Of a stretch of DNA of 64,000 nucleotides, positions 63,417-64,000 are shown in pieces; positions within the stretch are counted from its first letter, which is position 1, and each line of letters starts with the position of its first letter. The position numbers and the translations under genes are program-made. The DNA lies in the NCBI GenBank assembly GCA_943736015.1, contig OX031065.1, positions 28,968,427 through 29,032,426 on the forward strand. The letters are read 5' to 3'. Origin of the DNA: Tridacna crocea. Its lineage: Eukaryota; Mollusca; Bivalvia; Cardiida; Cardiidae. The notes beneath the pieces are model-generated. The model did no database searches, was not told where the DNA came from, and saw only the letters and a list, made by a program, of their open reading frames with translations.

Positions 63417-63643
63417 GGGTCTACATTCACAAACCATCCCTTAGGAAGATTCTTGCTCTAGTAATAGATTTTGAATGTAACACAGCTTCTGATTGGCTAA
63501 ACCATTTGGTTTAGCCAATCAAAATGGTTTAGCCAATCAAAATGGTTTAGCCAATCAGAATGTGTGTTACTTTCAAATTTGGAAAATTCAAGAGAATAAG
63601 AGACAAAGATTGTTTTTAAAAAATGGCCTGTGAATACAGACCC
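63417..63643. mobile_element. Family F foldback with triple CCAAT-type core
   Basis: Ends GGGTCTACATTCAC and GTGAATACAGACCC. The centre has GATTGGCTAAACC on one side and three tandem GGTTTAGCCAATCA units on the other (63,508-63,560). Confidence 0.8.
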
Positions 63644-63738
63644 ATGTTGCACAGACTACCGGTATGTAGTCTGATGTTAGGTCTAGAGGTTTTTGCTATC
63701 AGAACAGCCTTCAGATTTCAATAGTCAGGTCTGTTTAA

Positions 63739-63958
63739 CCCTTTACTCCATAGATACTCATTTCTACACATTGCTTGAAGGAGCCTTTGGAAAACATTTG
63801 GCAAAAGGTGAAATTGCTCGTGACGAGCAATTTCACCTTTTACCACAATGTTTTCTATGCTAGCAAAAGGTGTCATATACACATAAGAAGCAGGTTCATC
63901 CTTGCTGTTATTTAGGGTCAATTAGAGATACCATAGAAATGCCTTATGGGGTAAAGGG
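63739..63958 (+). mobile_element. PB-B MITE
   Basis: TTAA at 63,735-63,738 and 63,959-63,962; apex TCGTGACGAG. Confidence 0.86.
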
Positions 63959-64000
63959 TTAACTCATTACTATCTCATACAGTATGGAGCAGACATCTTT

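Noticed and set aside
2314..63962. Regularly recurring palindromic repeats as a CRISPR-like array
   Set aside because: Spacing is irregular, orientation is mixed, the repeats are ~221-bp elements with TTAA duplications, and the DNA is clearly eukaryotic.

Overview
The window is eukaryotic nuclear DNA: AT-rich, with GT-AG introns, simple repeats and very dense transposon debris. The repeat types fit a marine bivalve mollusc: a 'pearl'/Helentron-like element with ~168-bp tandem units and an ACGG-type tract, many palindromic MITEs, tRNA-derived SINEs and CR1/Jockey-like LINEs. The species cannot be fixed from the sequence alone.

Layout. 1-1.9 kb: 3' end of a non-LTR retrotransposon cut by the window edge. 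2.2-11.24 kb and 12.2-25.53 kb: two tandem copies of a ~9-kb segment. Each carries the same string of MITEs and SINEs and a decayed CENP-B-type helix-turn-helix exon from a Tigger/pogo-like gene. Copy 2 is longer mainly because a 3.78-kb pogo-type DNA transposon (17,203-20,979) sits in it; copy 1 keeps the exact empty site. That transposon encodes a broken DDE_1 transposase followed, in the same direction, by an OTU-like protease domain and a PHD-like zinc finger. 26-30 kb: nested MITEs, SINEs and a non-coding block that recurs near 42.5 kb. 30.6-37.2 kb: the one apparently intact host gene, a seven-exon UNC93A-like membrane protein (485 codons in my model) on the plus strand. 37.4-41.65 kb: a nearly full-length LINE (endonuclease plus reverse transcriptase, two frameshifts, candidate 12-bp target duplication) just 3' of that gene. 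45.0-46.3 kb: a second version of UNC93A exons 6 and 7. 46.7-47.7 kb and 51.6-53.75 kb: Helitron/Helentron-like elements. 54-64 kb: foldback elements, SINEs and MITEs without a recognised gene.

The commonest component is one MITE family (called PB-A here): TTAA target duplications, termini close to CCCTTTACC/GGTAAAGGG, very often exactly 221 bp, and a central near-perfect palindrome with ~32-bp arms. These features fit non-autonomous piggyBac-like elements. A sister family (PB-B) has the same ends and the same palindrome backbone with four paired, complementary changes. Roughly 60 full or partial copies occur, in both orientations, nested, internally duplicated or deleted, including inside UNC93A introns. 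No piggyBac transposase was seen. Exon joins, domain names and family names come from reading by eye; no database search was run.
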